Program-made: the position numbers and the translations under genes | Assembly: GCF_030166655.1 (NCBI RefSeq) | Contig: NZ_CP126446.1 | Location: 3,348,001 to 3,412,000 of the forward strand | Direction of reading: 5' to 3' | DNA: 64,000 bases | From: Pontibacillus chungwhensis | Lineage (GTDB): Bacteria > Bacillota > Bacilli > Bacillales > BH030062 | Shown here: piece by piece, positions 54,447-63,716 of the stretch | How the letters are laid out: the number at the start of each line of letters is the position of its first letter | Position numbering within the stretch: the first letter of the stretch is position 1 | The notes under the pieces: generated by a model | What the model saw: the letters and a program-made list of their open reading frames with translations, nothing else | Told to the model about the DNA's origin: nothing | Databases searched by the model: none

Positions 54447-54536
54447 GTATCTTTCGAGAGGTCTGACGTCCTACACCTAAAAACGTATAAGGTTTTGAAT
54501 GTTTGGACACCACTCAAGTTTACAGGAGGAAAAAGA

Positions 54537-55730
54537 ATGGACATTTTATTCGGAATCGGTTCGTTAGCAGGAATTATCTTTTTATCTTGGTTATTAAGCA
54601 GTCATAAAAGCATGGTGAAGTGGCGCACCGTTGCAATTGGATTAGTGCTAGAGGGATTATTCGTTTATTTCATGCTTAAAGTTCCTTTTGGCCAAAGCAT
54701 GCTCAATGTAGCAGCTAAAGGGGTCCAGCATGTCATTGACTTCAGCAGCGAGGGCATCAACTTTGTGTTTGGAGGATTATTTGGAGAAGGTACGAATATT
54801 CAGTTCGTTTTCGCCATCAATGTATTAGCCGTAATCATCTTTATATCTTCTCTTATCGCTGCTCTTTATTATTTACGTATCATCCCTTTTATTGTGCGCG
54901 GAATCGGATTTATAGTAGGTAAAATACTCGGAACGAGCAAAGTAGAATCATTCAGTGCTGTCGGGAACACAGTGCTAGGCGTTGTAGAAGCCCCATTACT
55001 TGTTAAACCCTATTTAAGTAAAATGACGCGCTCGGAGACTTTTGCCATTATGGTAGGGGGTACTGCTTCAGCCAGTGGAGCAATCTTCGTAGCCTATGCC
55101 GGTATGGGGATCGACGTGAAATACCTGCTCATTTCCATTTTCAGCGTTCCTTTCGTATCTCTTACAATTGCTAAGATCTTAGAACCTGAGAGTGAGACTT
55201 CTCAATTGAATGAAGACATCATTATGGAAAAGCCTGAACAAGTGAATGTGCTTGAAGCCATTTCAGACGGCGCAGTGAACGGGGTAAAGCTTGCTTTGAA
55301 TATCGGAGGACTCCTCATTGCATTTATTAGTATACTGGCCTTAGTTAATGGGATCTTAGGCATCGTTGACCTTGATCTAGCCACAATCTTTGGTTACGTT
55401 CTCTATCCTTTTGCCCTGCTAATCGGAATCCCAGTAAGCGATGCTTTCCAAGCAGCATCCATTATCGGGACGAAAATTGCTGCCAACGAATTAATTGCCT
55501 TTAACATGGTACTTGATGGACAAGAAACGTTGAAACCAGAAACAATGGCGATCCTCACTGTAGCTTTATGTAACTTTGCGAATCTTTCTTCGATCGGCCA
55601 ATTGATTGTAGGACTCGGATCCATTGCCCCTTCTAAGAAAAGCCAGGTTGCTCAATTGGGCGTTAAGGCCATTATCGGCGGAACGCTCGCAAGCTTTATC
55701 ACAGCAGTATTTGTGGGAATGTTCATATAA
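54537..55730 (+). CDS. Concentrative nucleoside transporter (CNT/NupG family)
   Basis: 397 residues with about ten membrane segments. Family blocks are VESFSAVGNTVLGVVEAPLLVKPYL, with the conserved nucleoside-binding Gln/Glu region, MTRSETFAIMVGGTASASGAI, and NEXXAF-like ANELIAFNM followed by CNFANLSSIG. It imports nucleosides with sodium or protons. The guanine riboswitch upstream indicates purine nucleosides, as for B. subtilis NupG. AGGAGG precedes ATG 54537. The longer frame from 54378 runs through the riboswitch terminator and is rejected. Confidence 0.93.
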   Translation: MDILFGIGSLAGIIFLSWLLSSHKSMVKWRTVAIGLVLEGLFVYFMLKVPFGQSMLNVAAKGVQHVIDFSSEGINFVFGGLFGEGTNIQFVFAINVLAVIIFISSLIAALYYLRIIPFIVRGIGFIVGKILGTSKVESFSAVGNTVLGVVEAPLLVKPYLSKMTRSETFAIMVGGTASASGAIFVAYAGMGIDVKYLLISIFSVPFVSLTIAKILEPESETSQLNEDIIMEKPEQVNVLEAISDGAVNGVKLALNIGGLLIAFISILALVNGILGIVDLDLATIFGYVLYPFALLIGIPVSDAFQAASIIGTKIAANELIAFNMVLDGQETLKPETMAILTVALCNFANLSSIGQLIVGLGSIAPSKKSQVAQLGVKAIIGGTLASFITAVFVGMFI

Positions 55731-55808
55731 CGAAGGACTCTGTTATAATCTAGTGTTGTTATTTATAGACTTGTTCAAAATCAGAAGTTGTATCCTTTAA
55801 TTGTAGAT

Positions 55809-56140
55809 GGGGCCGTCTTTTATCGGCTAGTGCTTGGAGTGTCCAGGGACCGGTTCTCTTATCTAAGTTTGATGAGCCGGTCCTCCAGCTGGACCGTCGC
55901 TTAGATTCAGCTCTACTTCCTAATATAGCAAAGGTGGTTCTGGAAATTGCGAGACACCTGCGGCAGAAGGAGCCAGTCTAGTTCCAGCGTGGAGGAGGCT
56001 TTTAAGGGAATAATGAAGTTCGACTAAGACCGTCAAGTCAATCGCCAACGTCGAACGACCCCACCTCGTGTGGGGCCGCGGAAAGCGAGTAATTTCCCGA
56101 ACCACCTTACGCACAGTTTAACGCTAACGGAAACATTCAT
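55809..56140 (+). repeat. Two-module mosaic palindromic repeat, short copy
   Basis: This is the inverted counterpart of 176-772. GGGGCCGTCTTT, AGTGCTTGG, TTATCTAAGTTTGATGAG and TTAGATTCA match its module 1 flanks and linker, but the interior of module 1 is missing. Module 2 (55931-56108) has ends AAGGTGGTTCTGGAAAT and ATTTCCCGAACCACCTT and lacks about 130 bp present in the long copy. The right edge GGAAACATTCA matches 176-190 inverted. There is no gene in 55731-56176. Confidence 0.88.
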
Positions 56141-56147
56141 AATGTAA

Positions 56148-56178
56148 AGAAAGCACATGCATCTGCATGTGCTTTCTT
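56148..56178. terminator. Intrinsic terminator of the Spo0E-like gene
   Basis: AAGAAAGCACATGCA pairs with TGCATGTGCTTTCTT, flanked by A and T runs. It overlaps the stop of the minus-strand Spo0E-like gene. Confidence 0.9.
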
Positions 56179-56356
56179 AATTAGAGCTTAGTTCGTGTAT
56201 GGCATTCCACTGATTAATTAATTGATCCAATTCCTGACTTAGTCGCAACGTCCGTTCATGATTAAACCCACGTTGCATAGCGCTATCCACCATTTCTTTA
56301 CGCTTCTTCTCAATTTCAATACCAACTAATTTAGGGGTCGATAAAGTTGCATTCAA
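56177..56356 (-). CDS. Spo0E-family aspartyl-phosphate phosphatase
   Basis: About 59 residues. GIEIEKKRKEMVDSAMQRGF followed by LRLSQELDQLINQW gives the two-helix hairpin and the SQELD signature that places the key Asp against Spo0A~P. Members dephosphorylate Spo0A and delay sporulation. The frame is open to an ATG at 56434, but TTAGGAG lies 8 nt before TTG 56356, giving the usual family length. It is a sign that the host forms spores. Confidence 0.85.
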   Translation of the reverse strand: MNATLSTPKLVGIEIEKKRKEMVDSAMQRGFNHERTLRLSQELDQLINQWNAIHELSSN

Positions 56357-56591
56357 GTTGTCCACTCCTAATGAAGGATTGAGTAGCATGTCTCGTCTAT
56401 GATGTATAAAATCCCTTGTTGTGAATACTCTCACAAAAGATTCATATTTTGTACTTGTTTAACCTATATTTTAATGCCACACCTTAAAAAAGTAAATAGT
56501 CTGATGTCTAAATATGACAAGTGAACATGTATTCACTTCTATAGACCCATACCCCAACAGAAGGATGCCTCATTATGCTTTAGAGTAATAA

Positions 56592-56647
56592 AGTGTGTCT
56601 GACACCATACTTCGCTTTAGAGCGCTGAAGGGTGTCTGGCACCCTTC
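56592..56647. repeat. Double GTGTCTG(A/G)CAC palindrome downstream of the YdcF-like gene
   Basis: AAGTGTGTCTGACACCATACTT (22 bp; cores GTGTCTGACAC) is followed by the perfect hairpin GAAGGGTG-TCTGG-CACCCTTC at 56627-56647. The latter overlaps the YdcF-like stop codon and shares its core with 32737-32783. It may end transcription, though no T run is obvious. Confidence 0.6.
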
Positions 56648-57266
56648 AACGGTTTACCGGGACCCAGTCATCAGGTTTCAGACTGTCTGGCACAATAAGG
56701 CTTCCTTTATATAGGAAGTAGAAAGCCCATTCTCTTAAGAAGAACGGAACTCTCGTTTCTAATGATTGATAGGCTGAGGTTTCCGTCGGTGAGGCTACTG
56801 CGTCGAGGTTAATTTGGTTAGCAATCGCCATTGAACGCTTCATATGAAGAGGGTCACTGACAAGGGTGTAGTCCTTAAACCCTTGCTCTTCTCCAATAAG
56901 CTTCGCATTGATGATGTTCCCTTCTGTAATCTTAGAAGTCAGATCAACGAAAGTATCCTCTTTCGGAACCCCTTTTTCTACTGCATAGTCACGAGCTACT
57001 TCCGACTCTGCAAAAGGAGCCCCCTCTCCCTTCCCACCAGTGAGGATGACATGATCAACCTTGCCGTCTTTGTATAGTTTCACCGCGTGATTCACACGCT
57101 CTTTTAAGACAGGAGAAGGCTTATCATAATAAGCTGCAGCTCCTAATACTACAGCTGCATCAGTAGATTCAAGTGGCCGATCTCCTTCAAATGTCCAAAT
57201 CGAATACCCTATGTATCCCACATATAGAATTCCAACCCAAAACAGCAATGTAAGTAATCTCTTCAA
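56646..57266 (-). CDS. YdcF/SanA-family (DUF218) membrane-anchored protein
   Basis: About 206 residues. One N-terminal membrane helix (LLTLLFWVGILYVGYIGYSI) precedes a DUF218 domain: DAAVVLGAAAYYDKPSPVLKERV, VDHVILTGGKGEG, SEVARDYAVEKGVPKEDTFVD, TEGNIINAKL and VSDPLHMKRSMAIA. The family is linked to envelope barrier function and vancomycin sensitivity (SanA) in other bacteria; its activity is not established. The frame is open to 57338, but GAGAAGGGG is 7 nt before TTG 57266. Confidence 0.83.
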   Translation of the reverse strand: MKRLLTLLFWVGILYVGYIGYSIWTFEGDRPLESTDAAVVLGAAAYYDKPSPVLKERVNHAVKLYKDGKVDHVILTGGKGEGAPFAESEVARDYAVEKGVPKEDTFVDLTSKITEGNIINAKLIGEEQGFKDYTLVSDPLHMKRSMAIANQINLDAVASPTETSAYQSLETRVPFFLREWAFYFLYKGSLIVPDSLKPDDWVPVNR

Positions 57267-57530
57267 TGTTGTTCCCCTTCTCACTAGCATTCTAGCACTT
57301 TTTAAGGGTATAACAGGTTTCTTCTTCTCCGCAACCATTTAATGGTCACAAATCAGGCGCGCTGTCGAACCTGACACGATCTCAGTATCTTAAACACTTA
57401 GCAAGCGTCTTGGAAACTCCATTTCTTATAAAAAACATGAAAAAAACCCTTTATGCATATTGTATATAAATTAACTTTAATGTATATTTATTAATATAAA
57501 CTATTGAACGTACTAACGGAGGGAACAACG

Positions 57531-58841
57531 ATGACATGGACGCACTTACTCGAATCAATACATGACAGATTAGCCCCAACAATGGCAAAAGACTTTCCTA
57601 ACTTGCCTGTCGAGAAAGAAGAGGGCTGTTACTATTACGGAACAGATGGCAAAGAATACCTTGATTTCTCCTCTGGTATAGCTGTAACAAATGTCGGACA
57701 CAGACACCCAAAAGTTGCGCAAGCGATAAAAGACGGAGCTGATCAGCTCACACACGGTCCATCCGGCGTGATTATGTATGAACCGCTTCTTACATTAGCC
57801 GACCGGTTAGCCGCTATTATGCCTGGAAACCTGGAGTGCTTTTTCTTCTCAAATAGTGGAACAGAAGCAGTAGAAGGTGCACTTAAACTAGCCAAATACA
57901 CAACAGAACGTCCTTATGTAATCTCCTTCACGGGCGGCTTTCACGGAAGAACAATGGGTTCATTAGGGGTAAGCACCTCTAAGAGCAAATATCGTAAATT
58001 CATGCAGCCAAATGGATTAACCTATCAAATCCCTTATGCCAATCCAAAAGCTTGTCCTGAAGGAGAAGACCCGGGTGATTTCTGCGTCAAACAACTAGAA
58101 AAGGATATTCAATCCTTATTTGAACATCAGGTTACTCCAGATGAAGTAGCCTGCATGATTCTAGAGCCCATTTTAGGTGAGGGAGGGTATATCGTTCCCC
58201 CACAAGCTTGGCTTCAAAAGGTACGGGAAATTTGCGATCAACATGGCATACTTCTTATCTTCGATGAAGTTCAAACTGGATTCGGTAGAACAGGAGAAAT
58301 GTTCGCAGCCAGTCACTTCGGTGTGACCCCAGACATTATGGCCGTAGCGAAAGCGATGGCATCCGGGCTCCCATTAAGTGCGACAGTCGCTTCTAAAGAA
58401 TTAATGCAAAAGTGGCCTGTTGGCTCTCATGCGACAACTTATGGAGGAAACCCAATTGCCTGCAATGCCGCACTAGCAGTTCTTGATGTCATCCAGGAAG
58501 AAAACTTGCTCGAAAATACAAAAGATGTAGGCGCCTATGCTCATAAGAAACTCACGGACTTAGCGGCCAAACACGATGTGATAGGAGATGTCCGTGGAGT
58601 GGGTCTGATGCTTGCAATTGACATCGTCGATCCTGTTACAGGCGAAGGAGATAGTAAAGGGCTGATGACCATTTTAGAATCTGCCTTAGAGAAAGGAGCG
58701 CTCTTCTACTTCTGCGGAAACAAAACAGAAGTCATCCGCGTGATCCCGCCTCTTACGATCTCTAAAGAACAGATCGATCAAGGGTTAGAAATCTTAGACA
58801 GCGCTTTGTGTGAATACGAGGCATCCATCCGTGTCTCCTAA
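57531..58841 (+). CDS. Class-III PLP-dependent aminotransferase
   Basis: 436 residues. Motifs are [57 protein letters not shown], the PLP-phosphate block [19 protein letters not shown] (Asp about 245) and the Schiff-base Lys in [17 protein letters not shown] (about 275), then [19 protein letters not shown]. It belongs with GabT/ornithine-type omega-aminotransferases; substrate (GABA, ornithine, diaminobutyrate or other) cannot be fixed. GGAGGG precedes ATG 57531. The 190-bp A/T-rich region upstream probably holds its promoter. Confidence 0.88.
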   Translation: MTWTHLLESIHDRLAPTMAKDFPNLPVEKEEGCYYYGTDGKEYLDFSSGIAVTNVGHRHPKVAQAIKDGADQLTHGPSGVIMYEPLLTLADRLAAIMPGNLECFFFSNSGTEAVEGALKLAKYTTERPYVISFTGGFHGRTMGSLGVSTSKSKYRKFMQPNGLTYQIPYANPKACPEGEDPGDFCVKQLEKDIQSLFEHQVTPDEVACMILEPILGEGGYIVPPQAWLQKVREICDQHGILLIFDEVQTGFGRTGEMFAASHFGVTPDIMAVAKAMASGLPLSATVASKELMQKWPVGSHATTYGGNPIACNAALAVLDVIQEENLLENTKDVGAYAHKKLTDLAAKHDVIGDVRGVGLMLAIDIVDPVTGEGDSKGLMTILESALEKGALFYFCGNKTEVIRVIPPLTISKEQIDQGLEILDSALCEYEASIRVS

Positions 58842-58988
58842 GTAATAAAACCTCCCTTTATCGACCGACCGCTCCTACATGACCACACCCCTGTAGACCG
58901 GAAGCATCGATAAAAATCAAAACAGACCATGACGAATAACAGCCGTTGCTTATAATAAAGAAGTTCATCCTATCAGCCTCTATAGCAA

Positions 58989-59030
58989 AAAAACCGAGCA
59001 TGAAATCCACTGATTTCATGCTCGGTTTAT
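58989..59030. terminator. Bidirectional intrinsic terminator
   Basis: AAACCGAGCATGAAATC pairs perfectly with GATTTCATGCTCGGTTT between the converging aminotransferase and treR genes. Confidence 0.94.
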
Positions 59031-59045
59031 ATTAATTAGGCGAGA

Positions 59046-59756
59046 TTAACGCCGGGCAAAGTCTACAAAGCGAAACTTGTCTGGTCTGTGTCTAGATTCT
59101 GTATATTGAAAAAGAGTCGCATCATCGAGATAAACATAGTTTTTGATTACCACGATGTTGGCAAAGCCTTCAAAATCCAGGAGTCTGCGATCTTCAGCTG
59201 TGGGTTCTTCTACTGTGATTTCTTTCTTCGCGAAACTAATCGTTAGCCCTACTTCCCCTTCTAGATATGAGTAAATAGAATCCTCACAAATCTCCCGGGT
59301 CAAACGAGGCACACTCCCATAATAAAGGTAATCTTTATCCAAAATAATTCGCTCCCCGCTAAATTCACGAGACCGACTCACATACCATACGAGCGCCTCT
59401 TCGTCTAGCTGCATCGCTTCTTGAATAGACGGATCTGCATGAATTAAGGAAAGCTCATTTACGTGCGTGCGCGTCTTCTCCCCCATATGCTTTGATACTT
59501 CTTTGAAACTCACAAGTCCAGAAACCGGAAAATTAAACTTCCCCACGTCAAGTACGACTGACCCCTTGCCCCTGACCTTTTGAATAAACCCATTTTGCGA
59601 TAACAGATTTAATGCTTTACGAATCGTTTCTCTTGAGGTTTGAAATGTTTCAGCTAACTCATTTTCTGACGGAAGGGTCTCTCCTTCCTTATACACACTC
59701 GTCTTAATCGATTCCACAAGCTCTTCATAAATGCCCATAAACTTATTCTGTTTCAC
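59046..59756 (-). CDS. treR: Trehalose operon repressor (GntR, HutC subfamily)
   Basis: 236 residues. The winged helix shows LPSENELAETFQTSRETIRKALNLL with GFIQKVRGKGSVV, and the UTRA sensor domain (about 85-230) starts GLVSFKEVSKHMGEKTRTHV. TreR binds trehalose 6-phosphate and represses the tre operon. It is the last gene of treP-treA-treR, 14 bp after treA. Two matching operators lie before treP. Confidence 0.93.
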   Translation of the reverse strand: MKQNKFMGIYEELVESIKTSVYKEGETLPSENELAETFQTSRETIRKALNLLSQNGFIQKVRGKGSVVLDVGKFNFPVSGLVSFKEVSKHMGEKTRTHVNELSLIHADPSIQEAMQLDEEALVWYVSRSREFSGERIILDKDYLYYGSVPRLTREICEDSIYSYLEGEVGLTISFAKKEITVEEPTAEDRRLLDFEGFANIVVIKNYVYLDDATLFQYTESRHRPDKFRFVDFARR

Positions 59757-59770
59757 ATAGCACCACTCAT

Positions 59771-61441
59771 TTATTTCGTTAAATGATACACTACGGACTC
59801 ATAAGGACGTAATTCAATCGCGCGATTTACATTTGGTGACGCTTCGTAATTAGATAGAATGCGTTCGCCCTCGTATGCTTCAAGATCAATCGATTCTGGC
59901 ACCTCGAACGTCGTATGATCCCCATAAAAATTGTTCACGACAAGCAATTTCTCAGATTCTCCATGACGAGCGTAAGCAAACACACGATCATCCTCATAGC
60001 TTAAGAGTTCGTAGTCTCCTGATGTAATGATATCATACTGTTTCCGAAGCTCAATCAACTTCTTATAATGATAGAATGCAGAATGCTCATCGTTTACAGC
60101 CGCTTCAGCATTTACTTCCTGATAATTCTTCGCAACAGGAATCCACGGTGTGTTCTCGGTGAATCCTGCTTGCTCCGAAGCGTTCCATTGCATAGGTGTA
60201 CGAGAATTATCACGGGACTTTTGCGCAAGAATAGCAAGGATTTCATTGTCCGTCTTCCCTTGCTCTTTTAAGATTTCATACATATTTAAAGATTCAACGT
60301 CTCGATAGTCCTCAATGGTATCGAACTTAGGATTAGTCATTCCAAATTCCTCACCTTGATAAATGTAAGGCGTACCGCGCATCAGATGAATAGTCGTCGC
60401 TAGCATTTTCGCAGACTCCCGGTGATAGACAGTATCATTCCCGAAACGAGAGACGACACGAGGCTGGTCATGGTTACACCAGAAGAGCGCGTTCCAGCCT
60501 CCACCTTGTTGCATCCCCACTTGCCAATCAGACAAGACCTTCTTTAACTCTTTAAAGTCGAAGTTCGCAACCGTCCACTTCTCTCCATTTGGGTAGTCTA
60601 CTTTGAGATGATGGAAGCTAAAGGTCATATCAAGCTCCTGCCGATCAGGATGCGTGTATTTCACACAGTCATCGATCGTAGTAGAAGACATCTCGCCTAC
60701 TGTCATCATTTCATATTTAGAAAAGACCTCTTGGTTCATTTCATGCATATACTCATGAACACGTGGTCCATCTGTGTAAAACCGGCGTCCGTCTCCCTCA
60801 TAATCATTTGGGAAGGCTTGATTTTTCGAGATCAGGTTAATTACATCTAAACGGAAACCGTCGACCCCTTTTTGAAGCCAAAAGTGCATCATATCATACA
60901 CACTTTTACGAACAGCTTCGTTCTCCCAGTTAAGGTCAGCCTGCGTTACATCGAAAAGGTGCAGGTAGTGCTGCCCCGTCTCTGCATCAAAGGCCCATGC
61001 ATTGCCCCCGAATTTCGACTCCCAGTTCGTCGGAGCACCGCCGTCAACGGGGTCTTTCCAGAAGTAATAGTCACGATATGGATTGTCTATCGATTGCTTC
61101 GACTGCTGAAACCACTCATGTTCCGTTGAAGTGTGATTGACCACAATGTCCATTATGATCTTAATACCACGATCATGAGCTTCCTGTAAGAGACGCTCAA
61201 AGTCTTCCATCGTGCCGTATTCTTCATAGATATTAAAATAATCACTGATATCATATCCATTATCTTTCTGAGGCGATGTGTAAATCGGAGTTAACCAAAT
61301 GACATCAACCCCGAGATGATTGAGGTAGTCCAGTTTCTCAATAATCCCTTGAATATCTCCCGTTCCGTTTCCTGTCGTGTCGTTAAAGCTCTTCGGATAG
61401 ATTTGATAAACGACTGATTGCTTCCACCATGGCTGTGTCAT
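59771..61441 (-). CDS. treA: alpha,alpha-Phosphotrehalase (GH13)
   Basis: 556 residues of the GH13 trehalose-6-phosphate hydrolase group (TreA/TreC). In order: WWKQSVVYQIYPKSFNDTTG, MDIVVNHTSTEHEWF, the nucleophile Asp in GVDGFRLDVINLISK (about 198), the acid/base Glu in MTVGEMSSTT, the transition-state Asp in WCNHDQPRVVSRFG, and SRDNSRTPMQWN. It splits trehalose 6-phosphate delivered by TreP into glucose and glucose 6-phosphate. AAGGTG-type sequence precedes ATG 61441. Confidence 0.95.
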   Translation of the reverse strand: MTQPWWKQSVVYQIYPKSFNDTTGNGTGDIQGIIEKLDYLNHLGVDVIWLTPIYTSPQKDNGYDISDYFNIYEEYGTMEDFERLLQEAHDRGIKIIMDIVVNHTSTEHEWFQQSKQSIDNPYRDYYFWKDPVDGGAPTNWESKFGGNAWAFDAETGQHYLHLFDVTQADLNWENEAVRKSVYDMMHFWLQKGVDGFRLDVINLISKNQAFPNDYEGDGRRFYTDGPRVHEYMHEMNQEVFSKYEMMTVGEMSSTTIDDCVKYTHPDRQELDMTFSFHHLKVDYPNGEKWTVANFDFKELKKVLSDWQVGMQQGGGWNALFWCNHDQPRVVSRFGNDTVYHRESAKMLATTIHLMRGTPYIYQGEEFGMTNPKFDTIEDYRDVESLNMYEILKEQGKTDNEILAILAQKSRDNSRTPMQWNASEQAGFTENTPWIPVAKNYQEVNAEAAVNDEHSAFYHYKKLIELRKQYDIITSGDYELLSYEDDRVFAYARHGESEKLLVVNNFYGDHTTFEVPESIDLEAYEGERILSNYEASPNVNRAIELRPYESVVYHLTK

Positions 61442-61525
61442 ATGAGCACCTTCCTTATCTTGTTGTATAAACGTATTAGAAAAACCAATAGCAACCGGGT
61501 GTGGTCGGCTGCTAACTGGTCTGTT

Positions 61526-62929
61526 TTATATTTTTTTGCGTTTGGCCATTACATAGGTTACTACAAATGGGATAACGATCACAATAACCATTCCAATGAT
61601 AAACGATATCCAGCCACTGTTCTGGATGGAAACAATCCCCGGTACACCGCCTACCCCAATGGAATTGGCTCGTACACTTTGAATGGTGATATACATTCCG
61701 GCAATAGCGGAAGATACAAGCGCTGCGATGAATGGGAATTTATAGCGAAGGTTAACCCCAAACAGTGCAGGTTCTGTAATACCTAACCAAGCCGAAACAC
61801 CAGATGATACGGATAATCCTTTTAAATTCTCGTTCTTTGTAGCTAACCATACACCAAATGCTGCTGAACCTTGTGAAATGTTTGATAATGCAAGTATCGG
61901 CCATAAGAATGTCGACCCTGTGCTACCAATTAATTGAACGTCGACAGCAAGGAACGTGTGGTGCATTCCTGTTACAACGAGCAATGGATAAAGTGCACCA
62001 TATAGTAAGCCACCAATTGCAGAGAATTGATCAAATACCCAGACCAAACCATCTGTAATCGTGTTACCAAGACCAAACATTAACGGTCCGATTGCAATAA
62101 AGGTTAAGAATCCTGTTACAAGTAAAGCGACAGGACCTACAACAAGTAACTGTACGGAATCCGGTATCCGGTTACGTAGGAACACTTCAATCTTCGCTAA
62201 TACGTAAGAAGCTAATAACACCGGAAGAACCTGACCTTGATACCCGATCTTCTCGACTTCAAGTCCGAATAAATTCCACGTTGGCACTCGGCCTTCTTTC
62301 ACAGCATTTCCGTAGTCCCATGCGTTCAAAAGCTCTGGATGGACAAGGATTAAACCAAGTACGATACCAAGTAGCGGATTCCCGCCAAATTTCTTAACCG
62401 CTGACCAACCGATCAGTCCGGGCAAGAAGGCAAAGGCCGTGTTCGCAATTAAATTAATAATGCCAGCTAGGTCTGCCCACTGCGGGTGCACGGCAATAAG
62501 AGATTGCCCATCATAAAAGATATCCTCTTGAGCGAGGATGTTGTGAATCCCCATTAGAAGTCCGGCGGTAACAATGGCCGGTAGAATTGGGATGAAAATA
62601 TCCGCAAGTGTCTTAATGGCTTTTTGAAGCGGATTCATTTTTTCAGAAGATGCTTGTTTCACATCATCTTTACTTGCTTCTCCAACGCCTAACTCCACCA
62701 TCTCTTTGTAAACCTTATCTACAGTCCCTTGACCAATTACGACTTGGAACTGTCCATTTGTTGAGAACGATCCCTTAACCGCTTCCAATTTTTCTAATTC
62801 TTCTTGATTCACTTTACTTTCATCATGCAAAGATAACCGTAAACGAGTCACACAGTGTGTAGCAGCTTGTATATTTTCTTTGCCACCAACTTGCTCGATA
62901 ATTTGTTGAGCTTGTTTTTTTAAGTTCAT
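61526..62929 (-). CDS. treP: PTS trehalose transporter, EIIBC
   Basis: About 467 residues. EIIB (1-90) carries the phosphorylated Cys in NIQAATHCVTRLRLSLHDE. EIIC (about 105-465) has the glucose-superfamily channel, with GIHNILAQEDIFYDG, TGMHHTFLAVDVQLIG and WLGITEPALFGVNLRYKFPF. It imports trehalose as trehalose 6-phosphate using phosphate from HPr. No EIIA is present, so an EIIA-Glc from elsewhere is needed. GAGAGGGG precedes ATG 62929; an in-frame start six codons upstream is weaker. Confidence 0.94.
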   Translation of the reverse strand: MNLKKQAQQIIEQVGGKENIQAATHCVTRLRLSLHDESKVNQEELEKLEAVKGSFSTNGQFQVVIGQGTVDKVYKEMVELGVGEASKDDVKQASSEKMNPLQKAIKTLADIFIPILPAIVTAGLLMGIHNILAQEDIFYDGQSLIAVHPQWADLAGIINLIANTAFAFLPGLIGWSAVKKFGGNPLLGIVLGLILVHPELLNAWDYGNAVKEGRVPTWNLFGLEVEKIGYQGQVLPVLLASYVLAKIEVFLRNRIPDSVQLLVVGPVALLVTGFLTFIAIGPLMFGLGNTITDGLVWVFDQFSAIGGLLYGALYPLLVVTGMHHTFLAVDVQLIGSTGSTFLWPILALSNISQGSAAFGVWLATKNENLKGLSVSSGVSAWLGITEPALFGVNLRYKFPFIAALVSSAIAGMYITIQSVRANSIGVGGVPGIVSIQNSGWISFIIGMVIVIVIPFVVTYVMAKRKKI

Positions 62930-62964
62930 AGTGATCCCCTCTCCCACTATAATCTGATTCTATA

Positions 62965-63029
62965 TAAAAACGCTTTCTTAATAACTTGTATATACATGAT
63001 AGCGCATCCAATTTAATTTGTATATACAT
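62965..63029 (-). promoter_or_regulatory. Two TreR operators and a cre-like site before treP
   Basis: TTGTATATACAT occurs at 62986-62997 and 63018-63029, exactly 32 bp apart (three helical turns). Each has the perfect palindrome TGTATATACA, the core of the known Bacillus tre operator. TAAAAACGCTTTCT at 62965-62978 is a weaker cre match. Confidence 0.85.
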
Positions 63030-63145
63030 CTATTTAATTTCAGAATATTTTATTTTTTTTGAGCGCATAACTCCTCTGAAAACCCAGTCTAACTAGGTTT
63101 AATTCCAAGAGCAGGGGTGTAAAGTATACAAAAGGAGATGATCGT

Positions 63146-63523
63146 ATGAAAAAGAAGCATTTGGTGTTCTATGACGCTCAGTGTCCATTCTGTTATCACG
63201 TAAAACTTGTCCTTAGGAAATTGGATTGGTTTAACAAAGTAGATTGGGTATCCGTCCAAGAAGTAGATGAAGCGCCTGTCGAGTACCCATACTTACAATA
63301 CCGCGACATTTATGATGAAATTCATATGCTGACTTCTTCAGGCAGTTTAAAAGAAGGGTACTACGCAATTCGTAAACTCCTAAGCTCCCTTCCGCTAACC
63401 GTGCCTATTAGTCTTCTGCTCTACATTCCCTTTGCAGATCGTGTCGGGTCGCCCCTTTACAAATGGTTCTCCCGCCACCGCTATCAATGGTTTGGTCAGT
63501 ACAATGAGCCTCGCTATGCATAA
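63146..63523 (+). CDS. DCC-family thiol-disulfide oxidoreductase-like protein (DUF393)
   Basis: 125 residues. The family signature is VFYDAQCPFCYHVKLVLRKL at the N-terminus, with a CxxC pair in the place of a thioredoxin active site. TSSGSLKEGYYAIRKLLSSLP and the hydrophobic LLLYIPFADRVGSPLYKWFSRHRY complete the DUF393 pattern. Role is unknown; redox or membrane-associated functions are suggested for relatives. AAAGGAG precedes ATG 63146. It is monocistronic. Confidence 0.87.
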   Translation: MKKKHLVFYDAQCPFCYHVKLVLRKLDWFNKVDWVSVQEVDEAPVEYPYLQYRDIYDEIHMLTSSGSLKEGYYAIRKLLSSLPLTVPISLLLYIPFADRVGSPLYKWFSRHRYQWFGQYNEPRYA

Positions 63524-63545
63524 GGGTTCAGTAAAGAGATAACGG

Positions 63546-63580
63546 AAAGGCCAAGGAACCAGAGTTCCTTGGCCTTTTTA
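63546..63580 (+). terminator. Terminator after the DCC-family gene
   Basis: AAAGGCCAAGGAA pairs with TTCCTTGGCCTTT, followed by a T run. Confidence 0.92.
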
Positions 63581-63716
63581 TATCGTTTTATATGCTCCAT
63601 TTCACACCTAACAGTTCCATATTTTTGAATAAAACAAAGAGGAATAGCTCGTTTTTTGTCGAATATGTTAAATAGATCCAGTAAATGAGCTCTTGGAATT
63701 TGAAGGAGGATAAATA

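Noticed and set aside
54378-54536. N-terminal extension of the nucleoside transporter
   Set aside because: This stretch contains the riboswitch terminator; ATG 54537 with AGGAGG is the true start.
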